A DNA stretch of 59,233 nt, taken from NCBI GenBank assembly GCA_934130005.1, contig CAKOXD010000009.1:1-59233 (forward strand). Reading direction: 5' to 3'. Made by a program: the position numbers and the translations under genes. The notes under the pieces are model-generated. The model was not told the origin of the DNA. It saw only the letters and a list, made by a program, of their open reading frames with translations, and searched no databases. Of this stretch, positions 18,719-26,742 are shown one piece after another. Each line of letters opens with the position of its first letter. Position 1 is the first letter of the stretch. The stretch is from an uncultured Bacilli bacterium (lineage in GTDB: Bacteria; Bacillota_I; Bacilli_A; RF39; UBA660).

Positions 18719-18747
18719 ATATTAACATATTTAATTATTATTTTCAA
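18719..18747 (-). promoter_or_regulatory. Promoter of the T-box operon
   Basis: TTGAAA (18742-18747) and TAATAT (18719-18724) on the minus strand, spacer 17. Transcription would start at about 18712, just before T-box stem I. Confidence 0.75.
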
Positions 18748-18750
18748 GCA

Positions 18751-18779
18751 AAAAAATAGAAGATTTTACTCTTCTATAT
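18751..18779 (-). terminator. Intrinsic terminator after clpB
   Basis: Stem TAGAAGA/TCTTCTA with a 7-base loop followed by seven T on the minus strand. It overlaps the clpB stop and separates clpB from the T-box operon. Confidence 0.8.
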
Positions 18780-20859
18780 ATAAATTATTATCTTTAACAT
18801 TTATAGTAATAGTACTATTATATTTTATTTTATCTTCTATTATAGATTTTCCTATTAATGTTTCTAGATTTCTTGATACAAATCTTTTAATAGGTCTAGC
18901 ACCAAATGATACATCATACGAACTATTAATAATATATTTTTTTGCTTCATCTGTTAAGTTTATTTTTATTTTTTTATCACTTAATCTATCTTCAATTCCT
19001 GAAATTATTTTATCTAATATATCATAAATTACTTCTTTACTTAATGAGTTAAATATTATAATTTCATCTATTCTATTTAAAAATTCGGGTTTAAAGTAAT
19101 TTCTTAGTTCTTGATTTACCAATTCTTTTGTATTATCTGATTTTTCTAGTATATATTCACTACCTAAATTAGAAGTCATAATAATAATTGTATTTTTAAA
19201 ATCTACTGTTCTACCTTGGGAATCAGTAATTCTTCCATCATCTAATATTTGAAGTAATATATTTAATACATCTTTATGTGCTTTTTCTATTTCGTCAAAT
19301 AATACTATGCTATAAGGGTTTCTTCTTACTGCTTCTGTAAGTTGACCTCCTTCATCATATCCTACATATCCTGGAGGAGCTCCTACTAATCTAGATACAG
19401 AATGGGCTTCCATATATTCTGACATATCAATTCTCACCATATGTCTTTCATCATCAAAAAGTTCATATGCAAGTGTTCTTGCAACTTCTGTTTTTCCAAC
19501 ACCTGTTGGTCCTAAGAACATAAACGATCCTATTGGTCTATTTGGGTCTTTAATACCAGAACGAGCTCTTATGATTGCTTCACTTACTAGTTTTAATGCC
19601 TCATCTTGACCTTTAACTCTTTTTTTCATATTACTTTCTAGATTAATTAATTTTTCTTTTTCTCCACCTACTAATTTAGTAATAGGAATATTAGTCATTT
19701 TAGATATAACGTTTGCTACACTTTCTTCATCTACAGTATCTGATAGTATTTTAGATGAATCTATTTTTCTTAATTCTTCTAGTTCTTTTTCTAATCTTGG
19801 AAGTGTTCCATGACGTAGTTTTGCTGCTGTTTCTAAGTCATAATTGTTTTCTGCTGTCTCTAGCTCAAATTTTGTTCTTTCTATTTCTGATTTTTTTCTT
19901 TTAATATCTTCATTTACTTTTTTCTCTGCTTCCCAATTATTTCTTAAAACAGTTTCTTTTTCTTTTAATTTTTCTATTTCTTCTTTTAAAGCTATTACCC
20001 TATTTTTAGATATATCATCTTTATCTTTTTTTATAGCTTCTAATTCTATTTTTTTCATCATAATTTTTCTTGTTAATTCATCTAATTCTTCTGGTACAGA
20101 ATCCATTTGAACTTTTATTGTAGCACAAGCTTGATCTATAAGACCAATTGCTTTATCAGGTAAAAATCTATCTGTTATATATCTATCTGATAAGGTTGCT
20201 GCTGCTATTAATGCTTTATCCTTTATATTTACCCCATGATATACTTCATATTTTGGTTTTAAACCTCTTAATATTGTTATTGTATCTAATACAGTTGGTT
20301 CATGGACTATTACTTTTTCAAATCTTCTTTCTAGAGCTCCATCTTTTTCTATATATTTTCTATATTCATTTAAAGTAGTTGCACCTATTAATTTTATTTC
20401 ACCACGTGCAAGTGATGGTTTTAACATATTACTTGTATCAACGGTTCCTTCTCCACTTCCTACAATCATATGAATTTCATCTATAAACATAATTATAGAT
20501 CCATTACTATCTGTTACTTTTTTTAGAACAGCTTTTAATCTTTCTTCAAATTCACCTTTATATTTTGCTCCTGCTATTAAAGAACCCATATCTAGTTCCC
20601 AAATTGTTTTATTTTTTAAGCTATCTGGAACATCTCCTTTTACAATACGTGCTGCAAGTCCTTCTACTATTGCAGTTTTTCCAACACCTGGCTCTCCTAT
20701 TAAAACAGGATTATTTTTTGTTTTTCTTGATAAAATTTGAGTAATGCTTCTTATTTCTTCATCTCTTCCTATTACAGGATCAATTTTTCCATCTTTTGCA
20801 CTTTTAGTAATATCACGACCATATTTTTCTAAAACATTTGATGTATCTTCCATATTCAT
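18766..20859 (-). CDS. clpB: ClpB-type disaggregase without N-terminal domain
   Basis: 697-aa Hsp100 ATPase. NBD1 has GEPGVGKTAIVEGLA and MFIDEIHMIVG. It is followed by a complete coiled-coil middle domain (about 255-385, with 'DLETAAKLRHGTLPRLEKELEEL'), which marks ClpB rather than ClpC, and NBD2 has GPTGVGKTEVARTLA and VLFDEIEKAH. The N-terminal Clp_N domain (about 150 aa) is missing: the protein starts at 'YGRDITKSAKDGKIDPVIGRD'. I chose 20859 because AAGGAGG stands seven bases upstream. It should resolve aggregates, normally with DnaK. CIRCE and the promoter directly upstream indicate HrcA repression. Confidence 0.92.
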   Translation of the reverse strand: MNMEDTSNVLEKYGRDITKSAKDGKIDPVIGRDEEIRSITQILSRKTKNNPVLIGEPGVGKTAIVEGLAARIVKGDVPDSLKNKTIWELDMGSLIAGAKYKGEFEERLKAVLKKVTDSNGSIIMFIDEIHMIVGSGEGTVDTSNMLKPSLARGEIKLIGATTLNEYRKYIEKDGALERRFEKVIVHEPTVLDTITILRGLKPKYEVYHGVNIKDKALIAAATLSDRYITDRFLPDKAIGLIDQACATIKVQMDSVPEELDELTRKIMMKKIELEAIKKDKDDISKNRVIALKEEIEKLKEKETVLRNNWEAEKKVNEDIKRKKSEIERTKFELETAENNYDLETAAKLRHGTLPRLEKELEELRKIDSSKILSDTVDEESVANVISKMTNIPITKLVGGEKEKLINLESNMKKRVKGQDEALKLVSEAIIRARSGIKDPNRPIGSFMFLGPTGVGKTEVARTLAYELFDDERHMVRIDMSEYMEAHSVSRLVGAPPGYVGYDEGGQLTEAVRRNPYSIVLFDEIEKAHKDVLNILLQILDDGRITDSQGRTVDFKNTIIIMTSNLGSEYILEKSDNTKELVNQELRNYFKPEFLNRIDEIIIFNSLSKEVIYDILDKIISGIEDRLSDKKIKINLTDEAKKYIINSSYDVSFGARPIKRFVSRNLETLIGKSIIEDKIKYNSTITINVKDNNLYIEE

Positions 20860-20921
20860 AAACATTCCTCCTTCCATTTAAAAAAAGTATATTTTTTATA
20901 CTTCTTTCAAATTACAATATA

Positions 20922-20950
20922 AGTATATCATTATAATTAGCACTTGTCAA
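20922..20950 (-). promoter_or_regulatory. clpB promoter
   Basis: TTGACA (20945-20950) and TATACT (20922-20927) on the minus strand, spacer 17. The -35 lies inside the CIRCE element, so bound HrcA would block RNA polymerase. Confidence 0.85.
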
Positions 20951-20963
20951 TAGTGAGTGCTAA
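20937..20963 (-). promoter_or_regulatory. CIRCE operator (HrcA site)
   Basis: TTAGCACTT, nine bases, GAGTGCTAA: one mismatch from the consensus TTAGCACTC-N9-GAGTGCTAA. It covers the -35 of the clpB promoter and overlaps the last bases of ftsK. hrcA itself is not in the window. Confidence 0.9.
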
Positions 20964-23170
20964 TTATCTTCATTTTCTTCTAATTTTACTAATACTTCTC
21001 TTGGTTTTGATCCATTGTTTGGACCAATTATTCCTCTTTCTTCTAAAAGGTCTATACATCTTGCTGCTCTATTATAGCCTAATCTAAATCTTCTTTGTAA
21101 AAGGGATGCACTTGCTTTTCCTGTTTTTACAACAAATTCTACTATTTCATTATAAAGAGGTTCTTCTGTAGCATCTCTATTATCTATACCATCTACCATT
21201 GTAGTAGCATGCATTTCTTCATCATCCATTGTAAGTGTTTCATCATATTTAGCTATTTGTTGTTTTATTGTATAGTCAACTACATTTTTTATTTCATCAT
21301 CACTTAAGAATGTTCCTTGAATTCTTATAGGTGTATTCTCTCCTTGTGGTAAAAATAACATATCACCTTTTCCAAGTAATTTTTCGGCTCCAGAACTATC
21401 TAGAATTGTTCTTGAATCTATATTAGATGCGACTGCGAATGCTATTCTTGATGGAATGTTAGCTTTAATAACTCCTGTTATTACATCAGCAGATGGTCTT
21501 TGAGTTGCTACTATTAAATGTATTCCAGCAGCTCTAGCCATTTGAGTAATACGCATAATAGAATCTTCTACTTCTTTTGCTGCTACTAACATTAGGTCTG
21601 CAAGTTCATCTATTATAACTACAATAAATGGTAAATGTCTTAATTTATCTTCTTCACTTCTTTTTTCATTTTCTTTATCTACATATGCATTATAACCTGC
21701 TATATTTTTGGTTTTACTTTCACTAAATACATCATATCTTCTTTCCATTTCTGATACTATTTTTTTTAAGGCTATATTAGCCTTTCTAGGATCAGTTACT
21801 ACTGGTGCAAGTAGATGTGGTACTCCATTATACATTGAAAGTTCAACTTTTTTAGGGTCTACTAGCACTAATTTTACTTCATCTGGTTTTGTACGCATTA
21901 ATATTGATACAATTATACTGTTTATACATACAGATTTACCACTTCCTGTTGATCCCGCTACTAAAAGGTGTGGTGTTTTATTTATTTCTGCATATACTGG
22001 TTTTCCCATAATATTTTTACCTAAAGTTACAAGTAATTTTGAATCATCATATTGTGATGGGACTTTTTCTAGTATTTCTCTTACAGTTACTGATGATTTT
22101 ACTTTATTTGGTATTTCTACACCTATAGTTGATTTTCCAGGTATTGGTGCTTCTATACGTACATCGCGTGCTGCAAGTGCAAGTGCTATTTCTTTATTTA
22201 GGCTTGCTACTTTACTTACTTTTGTACCTGATTTTATTTCCATTTCATATTGTGTTACAGTTGGTCCTGGATTTATTGCTACAACATGTCCTTCTACACC
22301 AAAGTCTTTTAATACTTGTTGTAATACTTCTACATTATGGTTTATTGTTTCTTTTGATTCCATATTTTTATTTTTTGTTGGTTTTGCTAGTAATGATATA
22401 GGTGGTAAAATATAGCCTTTTGTATTTATTTCATTATCTATTTTTTCTTCTTTTTTCTCTTCTTTTACTTCTTCTTTTTCTTCATCTACTCTTATTAATT
22501 GATCTATTGATGATACTACTACCTTATTATCATTTTCATATGCTGTTTCTTTTGATTTAATTTCTTCTTTATTTTTATTTTCTTTTCTATGTTCTTTAGC
22601 ACTATTTGTTTTTTCGCTCATTTTCTTTATAATATCAAATAATGATACTCCTGAAAATAAAACAAATCCACATACCATTAATGTTATAAATGCTATTCTT
22701 GTTCCATTAATATCTAGAAGTGATACAAATAATAGTGAGAAAATAGCTCCTATTATTCCTCCACCTAAATTTGCTTTTGCTTGCATATCTGATATTGCTT
22801 TAAAGAAATTACTTATTGTTTCTGTTACAATTTTTGCTCCTGTTAAATTTTTATCTTGTACATATTCCATATGTGAACATACAAATAGTCCTATTAAAAA
22901 TATATATAATCCCACTAATCTAGGATTAAAAAAATCTGGTTTTTGTCTTTTTATAATCATATATATTCCTATTATTACTAATGATATTAAAAATAGAAAA
23001 TCAAATGGTCCTGCTAAAAAGATGGCAAAACTACTTATGAAGTGTCCTATTATTCCTGTTTTTGGTATCCAACCTATAATAGATATCATTATAAGTAAAA
23101 ATCCTATTAATTCGACTGAATAACCTGTTTTTTGTTTTTTATTTTCTTTTCTCTTTTTTTTCTTTGCCAT
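20960..23170 (-). CDS. ftsK: DNA translocase FtsK/SpoIIIE
   Basis: 736 aa. The N-terminus has about four or five membrane helices (residues 18-185), then a charged linker (190-260), the alpha/beta motor and a gamma winged helix. The motor shows Walker A AGSTGSGKSVCIN at about 400, Walker B FIVVIIDELADLM and 'RITQMARAAGIHLIVATQRPS'; the gamma helix (665-730) shows 'SLLQRRFRLGYNRAARCIDLLEERG'. It pumps chromosome termini through the septum and activates dimer resolution. RBS AGGAGG. A perfect 9-bp inverted repeat, ATGATATAA/TTATATCAT (23183-23203), lies just before the RBS and may be an operator or mRNA hairpin. Confidence 0.95.
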   Translation of the reverse strand: MAKKKKRKENKKQKTGYSVELIGFLLIMISIIGWIPKTGIIGHFISSFAIFLAGPFDFLFLISLVIIGIYMIIKRQKPDFFNPRLVGLYIFLIGLFVCSHMEYVQDKNLTGAKIVTETISNFFKAISDMQAKANLGGGIIGAIFSLLFVSLLDINGTRIAFITLMVCGFVLFSGVSLFDIIKKMSEKTNSAKEHRKENKNKEEIKSKETAYENDNKVVVSSIDQLIRVDEEKEEVKEEKKEEKIDNEINTKGYILPPISLLAKPTKNKNMESKETINHNVEVLQQVLKDFGVEGHVVAINPGPTVTQYEMEIKSGTKVSKVASLNKEIALALAARDVRIEAPIPGKSTIGVEIPNKVKSSVTVREILEKVPSQYDDSKLLVTLGKNIMGKPVYAEINKTPHLLVAGSTGSGKSVCINSIIVSILMRTKPDEVKLVLVDPKKVELSMYNGVPHLLAPVVTDPRKANIALKKIVSEMERRYDVFSESKTKNIAGYNAYVDKENEKRSEEDKLRHLPFIVVIIDELADLMLVAAKEVEDSIMRITQMARAAGIHLIVATQRPSADVITGVIKANIPSRIAFAVASNIDSRTILDSSGAEKLLGKGDMLFLPQGENTPIRIQGTFLSDDEIKNVVDYTIKQQIAKYDETLTMDDEEMHATTMVDGIDNRDATEEPLYNEIVEFVVKTGKASASLLQRRFRLGYNRAARCIDLLEERGIIGPNNGSKPREVLVKLEENEDN

Positions 23171-23211
23171 TTTATACCTCCTATGATATAAAAATTATAT
23201 CATAAAATAAA

Positions 23212-23373
23212 TAAAAAAACTAGAGATAGTCTATAACGATAAAACCGGACTCACCAGGTGGGCACAACATGTTAAGTTTAAGGATCCTTAATTTAATAAG
23301 TATTCAACAACCCTTAACAATTATGTTCCCAATCGTTATTATTGTAGGTTTTTCTTAACTGACTATCTCTAGT
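23212..23373 (-). ncRNA. Free-standing structured small RNA, 6S-like candidate
   Basis: About 160 nt, no ORF. A perfect 13-bp closing stem (23219-23231 with 23361-23373) encloses a 7-bp stem (TAACGAT 23234-23240 with 23332-23338) and an asymmetric bulge of about 22 against 2 nt. Inside are a long imperfect helix (23260-23276 with 23313-23330) and an apical TTAAGGATCCTTAA. On the minus strand the closing stem is followed by seven T, and a strong promoter lies 7 bases before it, so it has its own start and stop. The long rod with an open bulge recalls 6S RNA. I see no SRP GGAA-loop motif. Identity is not certain. Confidence 0.65.
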
Positions 23374-23379
23374 AATTTA

Positions 23380-23407
23380 ATTATATCACATCAGATTATT
23401 TTTGCAA
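23380..23407 (-). promoter_or_regulatory. Promoter of the small RNA
   Basis: TTGCAA (23402-23407) and TATAAT (23380-23385) on the minus strand, spacer 16. The predicted start is at the first base of the RNA closing stem. Confidence 0.8.
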
Positions 23408-23410
23408 GTA

Positions 23411-23764
23411 TTAATTTACTTCTTTACATTCATCTACTATATCATAATTAAAATTAGTGTTTTCATCTACTGTTATTTTTATTATTTTTCCTTTAAAGTC
23501 ATCAGCATCCATACTAATTTTATTTTCATCTATTAAAGTATTAACTCTTATACAAAATATATTACCTTCTTTTATATTATATTTTGTGTTATTTCTTACG
23601 TATTCAGATGCATCTGCATATAATATTTTCTTTTCACTTTCAGTAATCTTTTTTTCTTGTTTATCTTTTTGTTCTAATACTCTTGGAGTTACAACAAGTG
23701 CTAGTAATCCTAGTAATAAAACTACTGCTAAAACTTCTATTAAAGTAAATCCTTTTTTATTCAT
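23411..23764 (-). CDS. Type II/IV pilin-like protein
   Basis: 117 aa with a prepilin leader KKGFTLIEVLAVVLLLGLLALVV, the cleavage site after Gly and Glu at mature position 5. The short soluble domain has two Cys (about 87 and 112) that could pair. It is of usual pseudopilin size, unlike the giant at 6944. RBS AGGTGG; a promoter lies just upstream. No assembly ATPase, platform protein or prepilin peptidase is in the window, so the machine is encoded elsewhere. Confidence 0.85.
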   Translation of the reverse strand: MNKKGFTLIEVLAVVLLLGLLALVVTPRVLEQKDKQEKKITESEKKILYADASEYVRNNTKYNIKEGNIFCIRVNTLIDENKISMDADDFKGKIIKITVDENTNFNYDIVDECKEVN

Positions 23765-23780
23765 ATTACCACCTAAACTT

Positions 23781-23809
23781 ATTATATAATGATTTTTTTA
23801 ATATTACAA
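23781..23809 (-). promoter_or_regulatory. Promoter of the pilin-like gene
   Basis: TTGTAA (23804-23809) and TATAAT (23781-23786) on the minus strand, spacer 17, about 10 bases before the RBS AGGTGG. Confidence 0.65.
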
Positions 23810-23817
23810 TATATTAA

Positions 23818-25767
23818 TTATTCTAATCCATCTATTCCAGTTATATCATCTATATTTATATTATCTTTTTTTTCTTGTTTATTTGTACTATCATTATTAT
23901 TTGTATTATTACTATTATTTGTATTATCTTTTGATGTAGATTTCTTTTCATTTTTTGCTACTGTCAATATAAGATTAGTTACATTTAACAAATTTGTTCC
24001 TTTTTTATAGTTTTGATATAGTACTGTTTTATCTTTTTCTTCACTTTCTATATATTTTATTGTTACATTTAATCCTAAATTTTTAGCTAGTGTTTTTGCT
24101 TCTTTTTCTGTTTTTCCTACAAAGCTTGGAAGTAAATCATTATTATTTGTATATGAACCTTTTCCTATTATTTTTTCTTCATATTCTTCTTCTATATCAA
24201 AGTTAAATTTTTTTATTAATGTTGGTTTTTCTTTTTCTAGATTTATCTTCATTGCTTTTTTTACTTCTTCTACACTTCCATCATATAAAACATAGTCATA
24301 TAAATTTAGTCCAGTTCTTTTGTCATATATTCTAGCATCATATCCACTTAGATGTAATTTTTTAAAGCCTATTAATTCATCTAGATTAGTATTACTACTT
24401 TTTACTAATACATCTTTTCCAATATTATAAAGTGATAATATTTGATTTGTACTCATATTTGTTTCCATACTATTACTTACTTTATCTAATAAATTACTTA
24501 TGGTATTCAAATTATTTATTTCTTTTAATTTATTTATAGTTGCTCTTAGTACTAATTGTTGATTTTCTCCTCTTACAAAATCACTTCTATAACCTTGCGT
24601 CCATTTACTAGAACATTTAGATGTATTATTTTTTCTATTACGAGAAAATGCAAGTGCTTGTTCTCCATTTAATACTTGTTTTCCTTTTTCTACATATATA
24701 GTATTTTTACCCCATTTCCTATCACTATTTTGTTCACAAAAACTATATGGTACATCTACTTCTACTCCACCTAATTCATCTATTATATTTACTACACCTT
24801 TAAAGTTTATTTTTACATAATAATCTATTTTCATATCCATTAAATTTTCTATTGTTTTTATCATACAATCTTCACCATACATTGCTGCATGTGTTATTTT
24901 ATTTTTTTCTTGATCTTTAAAGCAAGCTATTTTAACATATGAGTCTCTAGGTATACTTAGTATTGTAGCATTTAATGTTTTAGGATTAAATGTTAAAAGC
25001 ATTAATGCATCACCATTAAATGCAGCATTTTTTAAATTTTCCTTTTCACTATCTACTCCCATTATTAATATACTAAATGGTTCTTTTACAATATTTTTAT
25101 TTTCATTATTTTGTTTTATTTCTTTTTCTTTTGTATATATTATTTTTGTATCTTCTTCTAATGTTTGATATTTTTCTTCATTTATACTTTTAAATTTATT
25201 TACATAACCTGTTGGTACAAATGCATATTCTATCTCTTTATTATATAGTGCTTCTATTAATTTTATATATCCATCATATTCTTTTGTTTTATTTTTTATT
25301 TTTTTGTTTTTTATTATTTCTTTTGGTATTTCATTTCCTTCTATACTTGTATAATCATTTATTAATCCTATATTACCATTTTCTATATTTTCTATTTTGT
25401 ATGCTTTATCTTCTACAAGTGATATTAAACTTACAGAATATATTGTTTTATCTGTTGATAAATTGTTTATCGATTTATATGTTTTTATTATATATTTTGA
25501 TCCTATAGATAATATTAAAACATATATAATTGTAATAGGTATTAATTTAAAATATTTACTTTTTCTTTTATATAAATATTTTAAATATGTAAATGAAAAT
25601 GCGACTAATAATATTATTATAATTATTGATAATAATACTCTTATAAATGTTTCTATTCCTTTTAATAATGAAAGTGCATATAACATTTTAAATGAAGTAA
25701 TTACATTTAATATAAATAGTATCATTAGTACTAATGTTTTTCCTTTACATCTTTTTAAAATATCCAT
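23818..25767 (-). CDS. LytR-CpsA-Psr (LCP) family protein with PASTA domain
   Basis: About 649 aa. Three N-terminal membrane helices are followed by an extracytoplasmic domain. The LCP core shows FSILIMGVDS, ATILSIPRDSYVKI, 'KINFKGVVNIIDELGGVEVDVP' and 'QVLNGEQALAFSRNR'. Such enzymes attach glycopolymers from undecaprenyl carriers to peptidoglycan; the Arg/Asp set for pyrophosphate binding is present. A PASTA-like repeat near the C-terminus (LLPSFVGKTEKEAKTLAKNLGL) could bind peptidoglycan, and the tail is Asn/Thr/Ser-rich. The start at 25767 follows GAGG; a longer frame has no RBS. The LCP-PASTA fusion is uncommon. Confidence 0.88.
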   Translation of the reverse strand: MDILKRCKGKTLVLMILFILNVITSFKMLYALSLLKGIETFIRVLLSIIIIILLVAFSFTYLKYLYKRKSKYFKLIPITIIYVLILSIGSKYIIKTYKSINNLSTDKTIYSVSLISLVEDKAYKIENIENGNIGLINDYTSIEGNEIPKEIIKNKKIKNKTKEYDGYIKLIEALYNKEIEYAFVPTGYVNKFKSINEEKYQTLEEDTKIIYTKEKEIKQNNENKNIVKEPFSILIMGVDSEKENLKNAAFNGDALMLLTFNPKTLNATILSIPRDSYVKIACFKDQEKNKITHAAMYGEDCMIKTIENLMDMKIDYYVKINFKGVVNIIDELGGVEVDVPYSFCEQNSDRKWGKNTIYVEKGKQVLNGEQALAFSRNRKNNTSKCSSKWTQGYRSDFVRGENQQLVLRATINKLKEINNLNTISNLLDKVSNSMETNMSTNQILSLYNIGKDVLVKSSNTNLDELIGFKKLHLSGYDARIYDKRTGLNLYDYVLYDGSVEEVKKAMKINLEKEKPTLIKKFNFDIEEEYEEKIIGKGSYTNNNDLLPSFVGKTEKEAKTLAKNLGLNVTIKYIESEEKDKTVLYQNYKKGTNLLNVTNLILTVAKNEKKSTSKDNTNNSNNTNNNDSTNKQEKKDNINIDDITGIDGLE

Positions 25768-25883
25768 ATTACTCATCCTCGCTATCATAAAATAAATTAT
25801 ACAACATTTAAATTTTTTTAACAATATTTTAATATTATCTTACCCATTTTTTAACATTTTTATAATTTATATCATAAAATATA

Positions 25884-25912
25884 TTGTAATAAAAAATTTT
25901 TTTTGTTATAAT
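25884..25912 (+). promoter_or_regulatory. tRNA-Cys promoter
   Basis: TTGTAA (25884-25889) and TATAAT (25907-25912), spacer 17, ending 12 bases before the mature tRNA. Confidence 0.75.
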
Positions 25913-25924
25913 TATTTTGTTGAT

Positions 25925-25998
25925 GGGTCTATAGCCAAGTGGTAAGGCATGGGACTGCAACTCCCTGATCGTTGGTTCAAATCCGACTAGGCCCTCCA
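25925..25998 (+). tRNA. tRNA-Cys (anticodon GCA)
   Basis: 74 nt. The acceptor GGGTCTA pairs with TAGGCCC, the anticodon loop reads CTGCAAC (GCA), the T-arm is GTTGGTTCAAATCCGAC, the discriminator is U as expected for Cys, and CCA is encoded. It is the left attachment point of the accessory region: its last five bases start a 300-bp direct repeat found again at 31567. Confidence 0.95.
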
Positions 25999-26293
25999 GA
26001 AGCGAATCTGTTCGAACTGTTCGAACTTTTGATAGATAAATCAATCTTATGATTGGTTCTTTTTTGTAATAAAACACCAATCAAGAAAGGTTGGTGTTTT
26101 TAAATGATTAATGTTATTAAAGAAGAAATTGAAGAATCATTAAAACATAGAATTTTAATTATATGTGATTTTTGTAAGACTAACACAACTATTACAAATG
26201 GTAATATAAGAAAAATTGCTAAAACTAATTTAACTTATATTGAACCTCATAGAATTTATATTAATAATAATTTGTTTCTTACTTTTAATTATT
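25994..26293 (+). repeat. Attachment-type direct repeat, copy 1 (tRNA-Cys end)
   Basis: Begins with CTCCA of tRNA-Cys, continues CTCCAGAAGCGAATCTG, then two tandem TGTTCGAAC units, a terminator hairpin, and the start and body of the first family A gene. It is nearly identical to 31567-31857, which has only one TGTTCGAAC unit. The two copies bound 5,573 bp, as attL/attR of an island inserted at a tRNA 3' end would. Confidence 0.8.
26038..26067 (+). terminator. tRNA-Cys terminator
   Basis: Stem AATCAATC/GATTGGTT, then CTTTTTT. A second hairpin, AAAACACCAA/TTGGTGTTTT (26071-26100), follows directly and holds the GGTG that could serve as RBS of the next gene. Confidence 0.75.
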
Positions 26294-26373
26294 CTAAAAC
26301 ACTCTATATCGGCAATCTATCAAACTCTATTGAGATTAAAGATTTAGAAGATTATATAAAAAAATTAAAATAG
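26104..26373 (+). CDS. Family A small protein, copy 1 (attachment-site associated)
   Basis: 89 aa, not recognised. Its pattern is an N-terminal acidic helix, RILIICDFCK, a variable stretch, then a conserved 'NLTYIEPHRIYINNN' beta section and a charged C-terminal helix. Relatives lie at 31668, 55949 (minus) and 57652 (minus), each directly behind a tRNA/tmRNA 3'-end repeat. The only visible RBS, GGTG, is within the 3' arm of a hairpin, so translation may depend on RNA folding. Position suggests a role in, or hitch-hiking with, element integration or mobilisation; this is inference. Confidence 0.6.
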   Translation: MINVIKEEIEESLKHRILIICDFCKTNTTITNGNIRKIAKTNLTYIEPHRIYINNNLFLTFNYSKTLYIGNLSNSIEIKDLEDYIKKLK

Positions 26374-26606
26374 TTATTTAAATATCAACTTCAACTAATA
26401 CTACTTATTCCCTATAGTTAGTGTAAAGAGTTTTAGGGATTTTTTATAAATTCTTAAGACTCTTTTATTGTGTAATCATATTTATATAAATCTAATTGTA
26501 TTTGGAGTAAATAGTTTGCCTTCATATGTTGGTGTAAATTTTTTATATTTATCAAATATATCAAAGTTTAGGCACTCAATCAAAATACTCTTGATAAGGA
26601 TTTAAT
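26374..26606. other. AT-rich spacer without recognisable gene
   Basis: No open frame of note on either strand. It carries a short imperfect hairpin around 26409-26440 (CCCTATAG/TTTTAGGG type). It probably represents eroded element sequence between the family A gene and the next small frame. Confidence 0.4.
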
Positions 26607-26729
26607 TTGTTTAATAAAAAGAAAATTGAAAAAGCAACTAAACATATAAATCAAAAAATGGAAGAATCAGCTAAAGAATTTTATCATACAAGGAAAGACA
26701 AAGAAAAAGACGATGGCTTATCATTATAA
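26607..26729 (+). pseudogene. Short basic frame, probable remnant of element gene
   Basis: A TTG-started frame of 40 codons with AAGGAT upstream. It encodes a Lys/Glu-rich helix (FNKKKIEKATKHINQKMEESA) and stops inside the terminator at 26709-26742. It occupies the place where other copies of this module have MobV relaxase sequence, so it may be a leftover C-terminal piece or a tiny real gene. Confidence 0.3.
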
Positions 26730-26742
26730 GTCATCGTTTTAT
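26709..26742. terminator. Bidirectional terminator
   Basis: Palindrome ACGATG-x-CTTAT/ATAAG-x-CATCGT with a 4-base loop. T-rich flanks on both sides serve the large minus-strand gene and the small plus-strand frame. Confidence 0.7.

Noticed and set aside
23212..23373. SRP (4.5S) RNA or a riboswitch for ftsK
   Set aside because: The conserved SRP GGAA loop with AGCAG is absent, and the RNA has its own terminator-like end before the ftsK leader. 6S-like or novel remains more likely.
25835..26080. 81-aa minus-strand frame with 'EGLVGFEPTIRELQSHALPLG'
   Set aside because: This is the well-known spurious translation antisense to a tRNA gene; tRNA-Cys occupies 25925-25998.
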